Notes under the pieces: model-generated
Told to the model about the DNA's origin: nothing
The model's input: only the letters and a program-made list of their open reading frames with translations
The model's database searches: none
Source: Candidatus Parcubacteria bacterium
GTDB lineage: Bacteria; Patescibacteriota; Minisyncoccia; Phycocordibacterales; Phycocordibacteraceae
DNA: 40,245 nucleotides
Direction: 5' to 3'
Assembly: GCA_021731495.1 (NCBI GenBank)
Contig: JAKFXG010000030.1
Coordinates: 1 to 40,245, forward strand
Shown here: piece by piece, positions 9,183-19,259 of the stretch
How the letters are laid out: each line of letters begins with the position of its first letter
Numbering within the stretch: position 1 is the first letter of the stretch
Translations under genes and position numbers: made by a program

Positions 9183-9653
9183 TCAACGCGGAAGCCTGAT
9201 TGGTTCTTCTGGATGCTTTAACGCTCCTGACCAGTGGAGCAGCATCTCCCCGCTGTTCATCTGTACAAGCTTGGGCTCTTGGAAAAGAGAATATGGGTTA
9301 TCCCAATGCGCAAGGAGGCAGAAAGTCCCCGCCAGCGTCAAACGCCTTTTCTTTGCAGTCACCTGAGCAAAACAAAGGACTTGAAAGGCACCATGCTGAT
9401 AGGGTCCCGTGTTGATGCCATACTCCTCTACTTCATACGGAAGGAGGTGGTGCCACGGCAAGAGAAGTCCTCTCGTGACATTCACCACGTCCCCGACACT
9501 GAAACCAGAATGGGGCTCAGTCTTCATTTCCGGCAGAAGCACCGCACCCGGCTCGTCAAAACGTATTTCTTTGAGTCGATGGGAAAGACGGACGCCCTTC
9601 TCCATGCTAAGCCTGAGGGCATCATAGCGAAGCTCCAAGAGAGTTTTGGTCAT
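9183..9653 (-). CDS. Hypothetical protein
   Basis: Uninterrupted ORF in intergenic space, start refined to MTKTLLELRYDALRL. Confidence 0.5.
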   Translation of the reverse strand: MTKTLLELRYDALRLSMEKGVRLSHRLKEIRFDEPGAVLLPEMKTEPHSGFSVGDVVNVTRGLLLPWHHLLPYEVEEYGINTGPYQHGAFQVLCFAQVTAKKRRLTLAGTFCLLAHWDNPYSLFQEPKLVQMNSGEMLLHWSGALKHPEEPIRLPR

Positions 9654-9738
9654 TATTACGTTTCCCTTCTCACTGAAGGAACTCTGGCCCACTGCCAGCG
9701 TTTTCCTCTCAGGTTTTACCACCTATGTATTTAAATGA

Positions 9739-10404
9739 CTAGACCGCGCGCTTGCCACGGGCAAGGTTGATAAGAATGGGGAAGAAGGAGATTACAACAA
9801 TAACGAGCGAGAGGGGGACTACGTATTTCTCACTATTCGGGATAATGGAGCCGAGGAAGTACCCGAGTGAGATCATGCTCATGCCCCAGAGGAAACCGCC
9901 AATAATGTTATAGGAGATGAATTTCCTATAGGACATTTTTCCGGCGCCAGCGAGGATCGGAGCCATAGTGCGTACAATCGGTACAAAGCGTGCGAGTATA
10001 AGTGTACGCCCCCCATACTTCTCATAGAATCGTTGTGTGCGTTTCAAGTATTCTTGTTTGAAAAAGCGCGAGTCTTTACGCTGAAAGAGACGGTCGCCCA
10101 CTTCTGAGCCGAACCAGTATCCTACCGAATCACCAACTATTGCTGCGGTCACGACGATCATCATGAGGATACCCACTTCGAAGAACCCTCCTGCCGCGAG
10201 AAGGCCTGCCGCAAAGAGAAGCGAGTCGCCGGGAAGGAAGATGCCAAAAAGAAGCCCGCTCTCCGCGAAGACGAGGAAGGCAATGCCAAGGTAGCTTCCT
10301 GTTTTCAGAATAGCGATTGGATCGAGCTGTATGCACGCCATGAGAAAATTGAGCATGTGTTGCAGTATACCCCATAAGATATCCCATTTCATCGTGCTGT
10401 ACAC
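9739..10404 (-). CDS. DedA family (SNARE-associated/VTT) membrane protein
   Basis: FAESGLLFGIFLPGDSLLFAAG, RFVPIVRTMAPILAGAGKMSYRKFISYNIIGGFLWG; a downstream start is possible. Confidence 0.9.
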   Translation of the reverse strand: MYSTMKWDILWGILQHMLNFLMACIQLDPIAILKTGSYLGIAFLVFAESGLLFGIFLPGDSLLFAAGLLAAGGFFEVGILMMIVVTAAIVGDSVGYWFGSEVGDRLFQRKDSRFFKQEYLKRTQRFYEKYGGRTLILARFVPIVRTMAPILAGAGKMSYRKFISYNIIGGFLWGMSMISLGYFLGSIIPNSEKYVVPLSLVIVVISFFPILINLARGKRAV

Positions 10405-10440
10405 GAAGTCTCTCCTATCTCACGAGGTATACTGGAACGA

Positions 10441-13191
10441 ATGGAATCAGCTCCGAAGTTATCTACACCGGAAGAAGAGCTCGCGTATTTGCGCGCACAA
10501 GTAGCGGAGAAGGAACGGCAGATGAGTTCCATGCCGCGAGCGGAGATCATCTCAGAAAGGATCATCGCTCATAAGGCTGCACCGGCCGAAGTGTTTGCAC
10601 CCGAGTACCGCATGAGCGAGGCGACGCAAAATAGCGAGGCGGACGCGATACTTGCCGAGCTCAATCTCGGGGGAAGCGAACAGGCGGTCAAAAGTCTCCA
10701 GCAGACAATGGAGACGAAGGGAATTAAGAACGCGCTCGAAGTAGCGGAGAAGCTCCATGACCCGCATATCTCGGACGACTTCCATCGGTATCTTGTGCAG
10801 TATGTCGCGGCGGGACTCCCGACACCTGGCATAGACGAAAAAGCTCCGCGTTTTCAGGCGCTCAAAATGACGCTGTATGAGATTGCGCTTCCCGGACCGA
10901 AAAGCCACGAGTCTGGAGCGCGTGAGAAATCGCTCAAAGAGCTCATCTCCGGTATGGAACAATTTTATGCAGGCCTCCTCTCAGTTGAAGAGGCGGCGAG
11001 CGGCGAGCCCCACTACTATGCGCTTGAGCTTGCGGTACCGGCAGACAGTCCTGAACTCCAGTTCTATGCGGCCGTCCCGAACGGAAAGCGGAATCTTTTC
11101 GAGAAACAGCTTCTTGCGATATTTCCTGACGCGCATCTGGTGCCGCAACCGCATGACTACAATATTTTCGCCTCGGGCGGCGTTTCGCTCGCTTCGACCG
11201 CGAGACTCGCGGAGAATCCGGTCCTGCCGCTCACGGATTACACCGACTTCGACTACGACCCGATAAACGCCATCACGAACGCATTCGCCAAGATAGAACA
11301 TATGGGAGAAGGCGCTGCGATCCAGATCATCATCGAGCCGCGGAAAGAGCGGCACGTGAAGCATTATCGGAAAATCCTCCAGGCTCTCCGCAAGGGAGAA
11401 AAACGTTCCGCGGCATTCAGTACGCCCGAGACGGCCCTCGGCGAGATTGCTCAGAGCTTCGGCAAAACTTTATTCTCAAACAAGCCAAAAGACGAACAGA
11501 AAGCGAAAGAGGCAGAGACTCGTCAGGTCGAAGAAAATAAAGTGTACATCGAACAGGTGGAGAAGAAGGTTGCTATGCCTATCGTCGGCGCGACGATACG
11601 GCTCCTGGCTTCTTCGAAGGACGAACATCTTGCAAGCCAAATACTGGGAGAGCTCGAAGCGGCGTTCAATCAGTTCGCAAATACGCAAGGGAATCGATTT
11701 GAATTCACGCGCGCCGCGGAGCGGCGCGCGCAGGCAGAATTCGATAAGTTCTCCTTCCGCCTGCCTGATTCCTCGGCGCTGCCTTTGTCGCTTCGTGAAC
11801 TCACGACGATCTATCACTTCCCGCCGTCGGGCATCGAGAGCTCGCCGCACTTGAAACAGGCGCGCTTTACGCACGCGCCAGCGCCAGTGGGGCTCCCGGA
11901 AAAGGGAGTATTGCTCGGCATCAATACGTATCGCGGGCAGATGACGAACATTTTCCTCGATCCGGAGGACCGTCTTCGCCACCTCTATATTATCGGCCAG
12001 ACCGGAACCGGAAAAACGGGGCTTATGAAATCGATGATCATGCAGGATATTAAGAACGGCGAAGGCTGCTGCTTCATTGACCCGCACGGCTCCGATATCC
12101 TGGATATTCTCGCCGCTGTGCCGCCCGAGCGATATAAAGACGTTATCTACTTTGATCCCGCGGACACATCGCGGCCGTTCAGTCTCAACTTCCTCGAATA
12201 CGATCTGTCGCGCCCCGAGCAGAAGACCTTCATCGTGAACGAACTTTTGATGATATTTCGCCGGCTCTACGGCGACATCCCCGAGAGCATGGGCCCTGCC
12301 TTTGAGCAGTATTTCCGCAACGCAACGCTCCTCGTGATGGAGGACCCAAGTACCGGATCGACCATCCTTGATATTGCCCGGGTCCTCTCTAACAAAGAAT
12401 TCCGTGAACAGAAGCTCGCAAAGAGTATGAATCCCATCGTGAATCAATTCTGGACGGAGATCGCAACGAAGGCCGGCGGTGACGCTGCGCTTGAGAATAT
12501 CGTCCCGTACATCACCAACAAGTTCGACGACTTCACCGCAAACGACTTCATCCGCCCCATCGTCGGCCAGCAGGAGTCCTCGTTCAAGTTCCGCGAGGTG
12601 ATGGATACGAAAAAAATACTGCTCATCAATCTTTCCAAGGGACGGCTCGGCGAGAAGAACGCAAACCTGCTCGGTCTCATCATTGTAGGCAAGCTCTTTA
12701 TGGCAGCACTCTCGCGCGCTGATAACCCGCGCGCGCCGTATCCGCCGTTCTATCTTTATATCGACGAGTTCCAGAACGTAACGACCGACTCCATTCCCGG
12801 TATCCTCTCTGAGGCGCGCAAGTACAAGCTTGCACTCGCGGTCGCACATCAATTCCTGAATCAGATCGAGGAGCAGACGCGCGATGCGGTCTTCGGCAAC
12901 GTGGGTAACATGGCGGTTTTCCGTGTGGGCGAGGAGGATGCGGAGTTCTTCGCGAAGCAGTTTGCGCCGGTCTTTAAGGCGCTTGACTTCGTCGGCATAG
13001 AAAATCGAAATGCCTACATGAAGATACTTTCGGGCGGCGTGCCGCAGAAACCGTTTGATATGAAGACGCCCGACCTTCCGAACGGGAATCCTGTCCAAGT
13101 GGATGATCTTATTCACCTTTCTTCGCTCACCTACGGGCGCGACCGTGCTACAGTTGAAAATATGATTCGAGAGCGATATCTCTCTCACTAG
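10441..13191 (+). CDS. Type IV secretion/conjugation ATPase (TraG/VirD4-like)
   Basis: Walker A IGQTGTGKTGLMKSMIMQDI, IDPHGSDILDIL, Walker B LYIDEFQNVTTDSIPGILSEARKYKLALAVAHQ. Confidence 0.9.
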   Translation: MESAPKLSTPEEELAYLRAQVAEKERQMSSMPRAEIISERIIAHKAAPAEVFAPEYRMSEATQNSEADAILAELNLGGSEQAVKSLQQTMETKGIKNALEVAEKLHDPHISDDFHRYLVQYVAAGLPTPGIDEKAPRFQALKMTLYEIALPGPKSHESGAREKSLKELISGMEQFYAGLLSVEEAASGEPHYYALELAVPADSPELQFYAAVPNGKRNLFEKQLLAIFPDAHLVPQPHDYNIFASGGVSLASTARLAENPVLPLTDYTDFDYDPINAITNAFAKIEHMGEGAAIQIIIEPRKERHVKHYRKILQALRKGEKRSAAFSTPETALGEIAQSFGKTLFSNKPKDEQKAKEAETRQVEENKVYIEQVEKKVAMPIVGATIRLLASSKDEHLASQILGELEAAFNQFANTQGNRFEFTRAAERRAQAEFDKFSFRLPDSSALPLSLRELTTIYHFPPSGIESSPHLKQARFTHAPAPVGLPEKGVLLGINTYRGQMTNIFLDPEDRLRHLYIIGQTGTGKTGLMKSMIMQDIKNGEGCCFIDPHGSDILDILAAVPPERYKDVIYFDPADTSRPFSLNFLEYDLSRPEQKTFIVNELLMIFRRLYGDIPESMGPAFEQYFRNATLLVMEDPSTGSTILDIARVLSNKEFREQKLAKSMNPIVNQFWTEIATKAGGDAALENIVPYITNKFDDFTANDFIRPIVGQQESSFKFREVMDTKKILLINLSKGRLGEKNANLLGLIIVGKLFMAALSRADNPRAPYPPFYLYIDEFQNVTTDSIPGILSEARKYKLALAVAHQFLNQIEEQTRDAVFGNVGNMAVFRVGEEDAEFFAKQFAPVFKALDFVGIENRNAYMKILSGGVPQKPFDMKTPDLPNGNPVQVDDLIHLSSLTYGRDRATVENMIRERYLSH

Positions 13192-13195
13192 ATGT

Positions 13196-16144
13196 ATGTC
13201 TGAACGATTACCAGGACCGTCAGACGAGGCTCCGCTAAAAGGCGAGACGAGCATGAGTTTTGCTTTCAAGAATGCGAAGCCGCTCGAAAATAAAAAGGAG
13301 AAGAAACCCAGGAGCCTCTCATCCGCAGCTGTGGGAGAAAATGGCGGCGAGTCAGTACCGCCAGAATCAAGAAACGAGCCAGAGAAGCCTCCCTCATTTG
13401 ACCCAGATGATGTACTCAGAAAGTTTGACGCCGCATATTCCGGTCTTGAGACCGAGATTCGTAATACAGGTACGAAACCTCGTGATATCGGTGAGTGGAA
13501 GATGGCCATTGCCGCCCGCAATGATGTGCGTCGATGGGCGCGGGAGTACGAGACGGCCGACCCCCGGCGAAAAACCGAGCTTGAGCGGGGCATGAGAGCG
13601 GTTAGTGCAGAGTTTGCGAAGCAAATACACAAAAAAGCCGTTGTTGCCGCCCGGAAACTCTCCGAAGAACGTGCCGCAAACAAGGGTGCCGAAGTATCGC
13701 AAAGTAAGGTGGCGGAAGAAGTTCAGCCAGCCTCTGCGCTCGCGGAGGATTCTGCGATTGTTCCTCAGGACAGAAAGGTTGAAATTGAACAGCTGAACAT
13801 CGTTTTAGAGGACATGAACCAACGTCTGTCGGACTCTACCAACTTAGAGAACAAGGAAGACCTTTCACGGCAGGCAGATACTGTTCGTGCTTCAATCGCC
13901 AAACTGACACAACAAACAAGAACGCACGAATCGCCACGACAGGAGGGAACACTCAAAGCTGAATCCATCACTTCTCCATCAGAATCCAGTCCGCCAAAGA
14001 AAAAATCGACTCATACGAAAGAAGAAAGAAGTCAGCGCGCCAAAATCAATCGCTTGAAAAGAGAGATCAGAGCCCTTGAATCGAGAGTAGCGCACCCTGA
14101 CCCAACAGTATTTAGAGAAGACCTTGAGCCGGGAATTCTTTCACGCGAGGCAAAAATACGAGAGCTTGAGTTAGGTATCGAAAAAGCCGAGAAGGCTAAA
14201 GAGGCCCCAGTCAAAACAAAAGAAAAACCGTTTTTACTGACTCCAGAAATGGAGGTACGGTCCCCAGAATCGACGCCAGAGCCGCTCTTATTAACGCCTG
14301 AGATGGAAGTAAAGCCTGAGACTCAATCGACCACCCCAAATCCTGATGATGCGTCTGATCCTGAGCGTGCTCGTGCTATACGCGAACGCGGACTCGCGCG
14401 AGCTGCCGCCGCTACGAGCGAAGGTACTCGCCTGGAATGGAAGGAGAGATTGCGCGGACTTATTTTAGGTGCAAAGGAGCGCTTAGGAATGAGTGAGCGG
14501 GGGGAAAGTTTACAGACCTATCAAATGGAACGCTCTAAAGAATTGGATGCAGAAGCGGGGAAATACGGGCCAAAAGCAGAAAAGCTGATTCGTTCCATTG
14601 GGGAGAAATACAATAAGATTGGCTGGAAGTCTAAGTTGGCAGTTGGTGTCGGACTTGGCGTTGGAGCGGCCGCTTTTTCTGGAGTATCTGCCCCGCTTGC
14701 ACTTCTCTTTGGAGCAGGACTCGGTGCGCAACGTGCGGCAGGTATGGCGGGCATGTTTCTCAAGTTTGAAAAGCATCTGCAGGATACCGCAGAAGGGAAA
14801 TCGAAAAACTTTTTTGCGCGGCAGGAATGGTACAAAAAACTAGCAGAGAAGCCGGAACAACAACGTAAGTTGTATGCCGCAATTATGTCAGCTGGGTACA
14901 CTGCTGGTGTGAGTGCCGCGATTGGCGGAGCGGTGCATCTTGCGAGCGAATCTTCATGGGGCGAAGCAGTGAAGGAGTGGCTCAAAGTTGCACTTGGGCA
15001 CGAACCCGTACCTGCTTACGTGACTGGAACACCTGCCGCAACGATAGAACTCCCTCCGTATCCGACCGGAGAAGCGGGCAGTTACGACTTGCCTAAGGCG
15101 CTCACTCAGCCGCATCACGAGGCAATTATGAGAGGGTGGAACGAATTGCATCCAGACGAACCTTTTCCTGGAGATGCAGCGGCAGCTGCTGCAATTGATT
15201 TACATGCGCTGCAGCAGGAAACTGCGCAGTCCGCGGCCGCTGCGGCCGAGGGTGAGGCGGTCGTTGAGATACCAAATATTTCGGTCGAGGCGACACAGGG
15301 TCGCGGTTACGAATACATGGCGAAGAGGCTTTGGGAGCAGTTAGATCAATTAAAGGACAAAGGCCTTGATCCTACTAAATATGCCGAGGGTAGCGATATT
15401 CGTAAATTACTTGAAGCTAGTCCGGAATCAATTGATAAAGTCGTACACCAGATCGCGGCCGATCCTTCGCACGGATTTTTCAATCCCGATGGCACAAGCG
15501 TCCGCATCGATGTGGGCTCACGTATGATGATCGGCCCGGATGGAAACCTTCATTTAGGCGAAGCGGTCCACGCACCTATGGGCGCGCCAGTGACGCCCGC
15601 ATATCATCCCGAGTCCGCGTCCCTTCCGCCGCTCGACGCTGCGCGAGAGACCAGTACGCTCCCCACTCCTCGCGACGTGACTGAAGGCGCTATCCCCTCA
15701 GCGCCAGAGCCTTCACCCGAAGTCCCGCCACCGGGGCAGAACTTTGTGCGCGACCGTTATGGCGGCATCGTGCGCACAGAGGGAGGATCGCCGGTCCTCT
15801 CCGGAACACCAACGCCGGAAATAATACAGCCAGGCATGAATCAGTTCGGCCTTATGGTGTCCGCAGAGGAGCCACACATTTATGCTGATGAAGGGGCTAA
15901 AAATTTGTTCGCGTTTGGGGGATCACCAGCAGAAAGAGAAGATATGATTAAAGAATATCTCACCAAAAATCCTGAGAGTGTTGTGTTCAGTGCGGATGAT
16001 TCAGGGAACCATCGTGTTCCTTGGTATCTTGACGAAGGAAAGGTAACTCCAGGTGTTCCAGTGCGTACTAGCGGGTTCTTTGGCTTTTTCTCCACATGGA
16101 TGAAACCTCCTGGACCGGAAGAATTCCAGAAAATTATTAAATAA
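13196..16144 (+). CDS. Large coiled-coil/glycine-rich TM hypothetical protein (982 aa)
   Basis: 5 bp downstream of the ATPase; charged coiled-coil region; hydrophobic Gly/Ala-rich segments near residues 480-510. Confidence 0.85.
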   Translation: MSERLPGPSDEAPLKGETSMSFAFKNAKPLENKKEKKPRSLSSAAVGENGGESVPPESRNEPEKPPSFDPDDVLRKFDAAYSGLETEIRNTGTKPRDIGEWKMAIAARNDVRRWAREYETADPRRKTELERGMRAVSAEFAKQIHKKAVVAARKLSEERAANKGAEVSQSKVAEEVQPASALAEDSAIVPQDRKVEIEQLNIVLEDMNQRLSDSTNLENKEDLSRQADTVRASIAKLTQQTRTHESPRQEGTLKAESITSPSESSPPKKKSTHTKEERSQRAKINRLKREIRALESRVAHPDPTVFREDLEPGILSREAKIRELELGIEKAEKAKEAPVKTKEKPFLLTPEMEVRSPESTPEPLLLTPEMEVKPETQSTTPNPDDASDPERARAIRERGLARAAAATSEGTRLEWKERLRGLILGAKERLGMSERGESLQTYQMERSKELDAEAGKYGPKAEKLIRSIGEKYNKIGWKSKLAVGVGLGVGAAAFSGVSAPLALLFGAGLGAQRAAGMAGMFLKFEKHLQDTAEGKSKNFFARQEWYKKLAEKPEQQRKLYAAIMSAGYTAGVSAAIGGAVHLASESSWGEAVKEWLKVALGHEPVPAYVTGTPAATIELPPYPTGEAGSYDLPKALTQPHHEAIMRGWNELHPDEPFPGDAAAAAAIDLHALQQETAQSAAAAAEGEAVVEIPNISVEATQGRGYEYMAKRLWEQLDQLKDKGLDPTKYAEGSDIRKLLEASPESIDKVVHQIAADPSHGFFNPDGTSVRIDVGSRMMIGPDGNLHLGEAVHAPMGAPVTPAYHPESASLPPLDAARETSTLPTPRDVTEGAIPSAPEPSPEVPPPGQNFVRDRYGGIVRTEGGSPVLSGTPTPEIIQPGMNQFGLMVSAEEPHIYADEGAKNLFAFGGSPAEREDMIKEYLTKNPESVVFSADDSGNHRVPWYLDEGKVTPGVPVRTSGFFGFFSTWMKPPGPEEFQKIIK

Positions 16145-16166
16145 TGCATGATATGATGCCACCTAT

Positions 16167-16463
16167 ATGCAAGATGAACTGACCGCCCTTATTGCTGCCG
16201 ATCTCGGTATTAAGGACCTTCCGATTGAAGATCAAAAAACGCTCATTGCCCAGTTCGGCGAAGTTGCGCTCAAAGCTGCGACGCTGTCGGTCATCGCAAA
16301 ACTTCCGGAAGATAAGCACGACGAACTGACGAAACTCACTGAGGCAGGCGATGCCACGGCGCTTAAAGCGTTCCTTGACCGCGAGGTCCCCGGGCACGAG
16401 GACATTGCGAAAGCCGCTGTCGCCGATGAGGTGAAACGATTTAAGGCTTTTCAAGCTCCGTAG
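16167..16463 (+). CDS. DUF5663-like small protein
   Basis: LGIKDLPIEDQKTLIAQFGEVALKAATLSVIAKLPEDKHDELTKL; family assignment from memory. Confidence 0.6.
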   Translation: MQDELTALIAADLGIKDLPIEDQKTLIAQFGEVALKAATLSVIAKLPEDKHDELTKLTEAGDATALKAFLDREVPGHEDIAKAAVADEVKRFKAFQAP

Positions 16464-16492
16464 TATAATCGCCTTATAATACTAAATATATT

Positions 16493-17005
16493 ATGCAACC
16501 AACCCAAACTGGTATCGCTGTCGCGCTTGCTCTTGCCGTCGTCATATTTTTCTTTGTATTCAATGGAATGTCGATCTTTTCAAGACCGGCCCCGCTGGAC
16601 GAGTCAATGACTGACATTACTACTCAAACATCAACCACTTCTATGCCTTCCGAAACCACCTCCGTTACAGAACTTCAGGTCACTGACGAAGTCATCGGCA
16701 CAGGTGCCGCCGCTGCCGCAGGCGACAGCGTAACCGTAAACTACGTCGGCTCACTCACGAGCGGCGCCATCTTTGATGCTTCCGCAAACCATGGCACGGC
16801 AGGATTTACATTTACTCTCGGGGCCGGACAAGTAATACCAGGATGGGATCAAGGCATCGTTGGCATGAAAGAAGGAGGAAAGCGCAAGCTCGTTATTCCT
16901 GCGTCGCTTGCCTACGGTGATCGGGCGGTAGGGAATGTCATTCCGGCGAACTCCACACTCATCTTTGAAGTTGAGCTTGTGAAGGTGCAGAAAGCAACTC
17001 GCTAA
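16493..17005 (+). CDS. FKBP-type peptidyl-prolyl cis-trans isomerase, membrane anchored
   Basis: VTVNYVGSLTSGAIFDAS...FTLGAGQVIPGWDQGIVGMKEGGKRKLVIPASLAYG. Confidence 0.95.
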   Translation: MQPTQTGIAVALALAVVIFFFVFNGMSIFSRPAPLDESMTDITTQTSTTSMPSETTSVTELQVTDEVIGTGAAAAAGDSVTVNYVGSLTSGAIFDASANHGTAGFTFTLGAGQVIPGWDQGIVGMKEGGKRKLVIPASLAYGDRAVGNVIPANSTLIFEVELVKVQKATR

Positions 17006-17026
17006 GTATAGAGAACAAAAAGTAAT

Positions 17027-17055
17027 GGGCGCGGAACCGAAAGGTTTCCGCGCCC
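17027..17055. terminator. Hairpin between convergent genes
   Basis: GGGCGCGGAA ccgaaagg TTTCCGCGCCC. Confidence 0.7.
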
Positions 17056-17069
17056 ATGTCGTAGCTGCG

Positions 17070-17591
17070 CTAACGTTTTTGGATGATCCGTACCCCATAC
17101 TCGGGGAACAGGGCAATTACCTCACGCCCACAGTTTTCGAACGTGTATATCCTGTTGCCAAGGGAGACGGTGCTTCTCGCCGCACCGGCAGAACCGGTTA
17201 TGGCGGCGCCCCCAATTGCACCTTCGACAGCCTTAGCGCCGGCGATTACTTGCGACGCAATGCCAAAGCCGAGGAATCCATAGGTGGCATATAAGATACC
17301 GTCGGAGACGACCGCAACCAAATTCCCGGGGTGTACGACCCCTGTGTAGATGCGGCAGGCTCGTTCAGTTTCCGCAACGGCCAAGATTTGCTTCTCATTT
17401 ATATGGCCAAGGACCACATAGTTGAGCGCCATTTGGTCGCGGTCAATCCAGGAGTCTGGCGCCCATTGATTGTGAGCAATAATCGTTGCCCGTTTCCCCT
17501 CTATGGTCACCGGTATTGTGGTGACCGCACCGGGACCGACGCAAGCCGTGTGAAAGATGGCCGCCAAAACGGCCCAAACATTTTTTCTCAT
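17070..17591 (-). CDS. Exported hypothetical (possible lipoprotein)
   Basis: Start refined to MRKNVWAVLAAIFHTACVGPG; lipobox-like Cys; glycine-rich segment GAKAVEGAIGGAAITG. Confidence 0.55.
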   Translation of the reverse strand: MRKNVWAVLAAIFHTACVGPGAVTTIPVTIEGKRATIIAHNQWAPDSWIDRDQMALNYVVLGHINEKQILAVAETERACRIYTGVVHPGNLVAVVSDGILYATYGFLGFGIASQVIAGAKAVEGAIGGAAITGSAGAARSTVSLGNRIYTFENCGREVIALFPEYGVRIIQKR

Positions 17592-17701
17592 AGTAAGGAA
17601 CTCCGTTTTGGTCAACCCTGATAGACTAAAACTGCTAAAGTGAAGGTACTTTACTATTATCACATTGTCAATACTTATCGGATGAGATATGGTAGGAAAT
17701 A

Positions 17702-18937
17702 ATGAGTTCGATTTCTTTTACGATAGAAAAGCGCGCGCCCGGGAATCGGGCGCGCGCGGGTTTACTTACCACACCCCATGGCGTTATTCATACGCCCGCG
17801 TTTTCGCCTGTGGGCACCAAAGCAAACGTGAAAGGCGTTTTACCGGCGGCGCTTGCGGCACTCGGTACTGAAGTTGTTCTTGCCAATACATATCACCTCT
17901 ATCTGCAGCCAGGCGAGAAGGTCGTGCAGGACGCCGGCGGGCTCGGGAAGTTTATGGGCTGGCAGGGTCCGACCATTACGGACTCGGGCGGCTTCCAGGT
18001 CTTCTCGCTCGGTGCCGCATTTGGGAAAACCATATCAAAATTCGTGAAGGATGCGTCCGCAGAGGCGGACGCACGCCACAAACAACAGTCGGTTGCAATG
18101 TATGACACTGACGTTGCAAGCCAACACGGACAGCTTGCCATTATCGATGACGAAGGCGTTTCATTCACTTCACACCTCGATGGCTCGCTCCACCGCTTCA
18201 CACCCGAGCGTTCGGTTGAGATACAGCACGCGCTCGGCGCAGATATTTTCTTTGCCTTTGATGAATGCACGTCACCAACCGAACCGTATGACTACCAGCG
18301 GGAGGCGATGGAACGCACGCATCGCTGGGCGGAGCGTTCTATTAAAACGCATCGGCAAAATATTGATGCACATAAGAAGCAGGCGTTGTTTGGCATCGTG
18401 CAGGGAGGTCGACATGAGGATCTGCGCAGAGAATCCGCGCGCGAGATCGCTTCACTCGGTTTTGACGGCATCGGCATCGGCGGCTCTTTTTCAAAAGAAG
18501 ATATGCGCGGCGCGCTCCAGGCGGCAGTGGGAGAGTTGCCGGAAGAACTTCCGAAACATTTTCTCGGCATCGGCGAACCAGGCGATATCCTTGAGGGTAT
18601 CGCGGGAGGCATGGATCTCTTCGATTGTGTCGCCGCGACGCGCATTGGGCGACACGGCTCTATCTATACGAAGCGAGGCATCATCCATTTGCGTAATGGC
18701 GAATTCAAAAACGATTTCACCCCGCTTGATCCGGAGGGAATCATCCCGGGTACTGAGTCCTTTACACGCGCGTACGTATCGCATCTGGTGCGAAGCGGGG
18801 AAATGCTCGGGGCCATCATAGCCTCAATGCACAACGTCGGTTTTATCTTGAATCTCATGGAGGGAGCTCGCCAAGCAATCCTCGATGGACGGTTCGATGA
18901 GTATCGTGCAGCATTCGTTAGCGCATATTATTACTAA
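17702..18937 (+). CDS. tgt: Queuine/preQ1 tRNA-ribosyltransferase
   Basis: TPHGVIHTPAFSPVGTKANVKGV, ITDSGGFQVFSLG, GIVQGGRHEDLR, GIGEPGDI. Confidence 0.97.
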   Translation: MSSISFTIEKRAPGNRARAGLLTTPHGVIHTPAFSPVGTKANVKGVLPAALAALGTEVVLANTYHLYLQPGEKVVQDAGGLGKFMGWQGPTITDSGGFQVFSLGAAFGKTISKFVKDASAEADARHKQQSVAMYDTDVASQHGQLAIIDDEGVSFTSHLDGSLHRFTPERSVEIQHALGADIFFAFDECTSPTEPYDYQREAMERTHRWAERSIKTHRQNIDAHKKQALFGIVQGGRHEDLRRESAREIASLGFDGIGIGGSFSKEDMRGALQAAVGELPEELPKHFLGIGEPGDILEGIAGGMDLFDCVAATRIGRHGSIYTKRGIIHLRNGEFKNDFTPLDPEGIIPGTESFTRAYVSHLVRSGEMLGAIIASMHNVGFILNLMEGARQAILDGRFDEYRAAFVSAYYY

Positions 18938-18976
18938 AATAGGAACGGCCTGCGTGGGCAGGCCGTCCGTCATTAT

Positions 18977-19174
18977 TCAGCTAACGTTCATACGGAGCAA
19001 GACGCTCGCCTCCTCGAGAGAAATCCCTCTCAAAAGAGCGACTCCCGCCGCAGCAGCCCGGAGGAGTCCGCAGGCATAGACTTTCCCTTGCTGATCAAAT
19101 GATGTCCCAGGAGAGATCATCCCATGAATTCTCCGAGCAACTTCCAGATCAGGGTCTGGTTTTGGTGTCGGCAT
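18977..19174 (-). CDS. Small hypothetical protein (65 aa)
   Basis: Reverse strand AAAAGGAGGC-TTTT-ATG; compact ORF. Confidence 0.5.
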   Translation of the reverse strand: MPTPKPDPDLEVARRIHGMISPGTSFDQQGKVYACGLLRAAAAGVALLRGISLEEASVLLRMNVS

Positions 19175-19259
19175 AAAAGCCTCCTTTTCACCGACCTTCA
19201 GTGGCCAGTGTGCAATGTAACCATTTGCATAGTATAGTGAAGGGTCCTTATGTCAAGAT

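Noticed and set aside
8608-9186. 192-aa minus-strand ORF rich in Arg/Asp/Glu
   Set aside because: Antisense to holin-like and downstream membrane genes; low-complexity composition
11708-11730. CGCGCGCCGC-gga-GCGGCGCGCG palindrome in the TraG-like gene
   Set aside because: Low-complexity GC/Ala-Arg codon run; likely by chance, weaker than the uvr/atp cases
11476-13683. 735-aa minus-strand ORF opposite the TraG-like ATPase
   Set aside because: Fully antisense to two well-supported genes; Arg-rich translation typical of mirror-frame ORFs in a GC-skewed codon pattern
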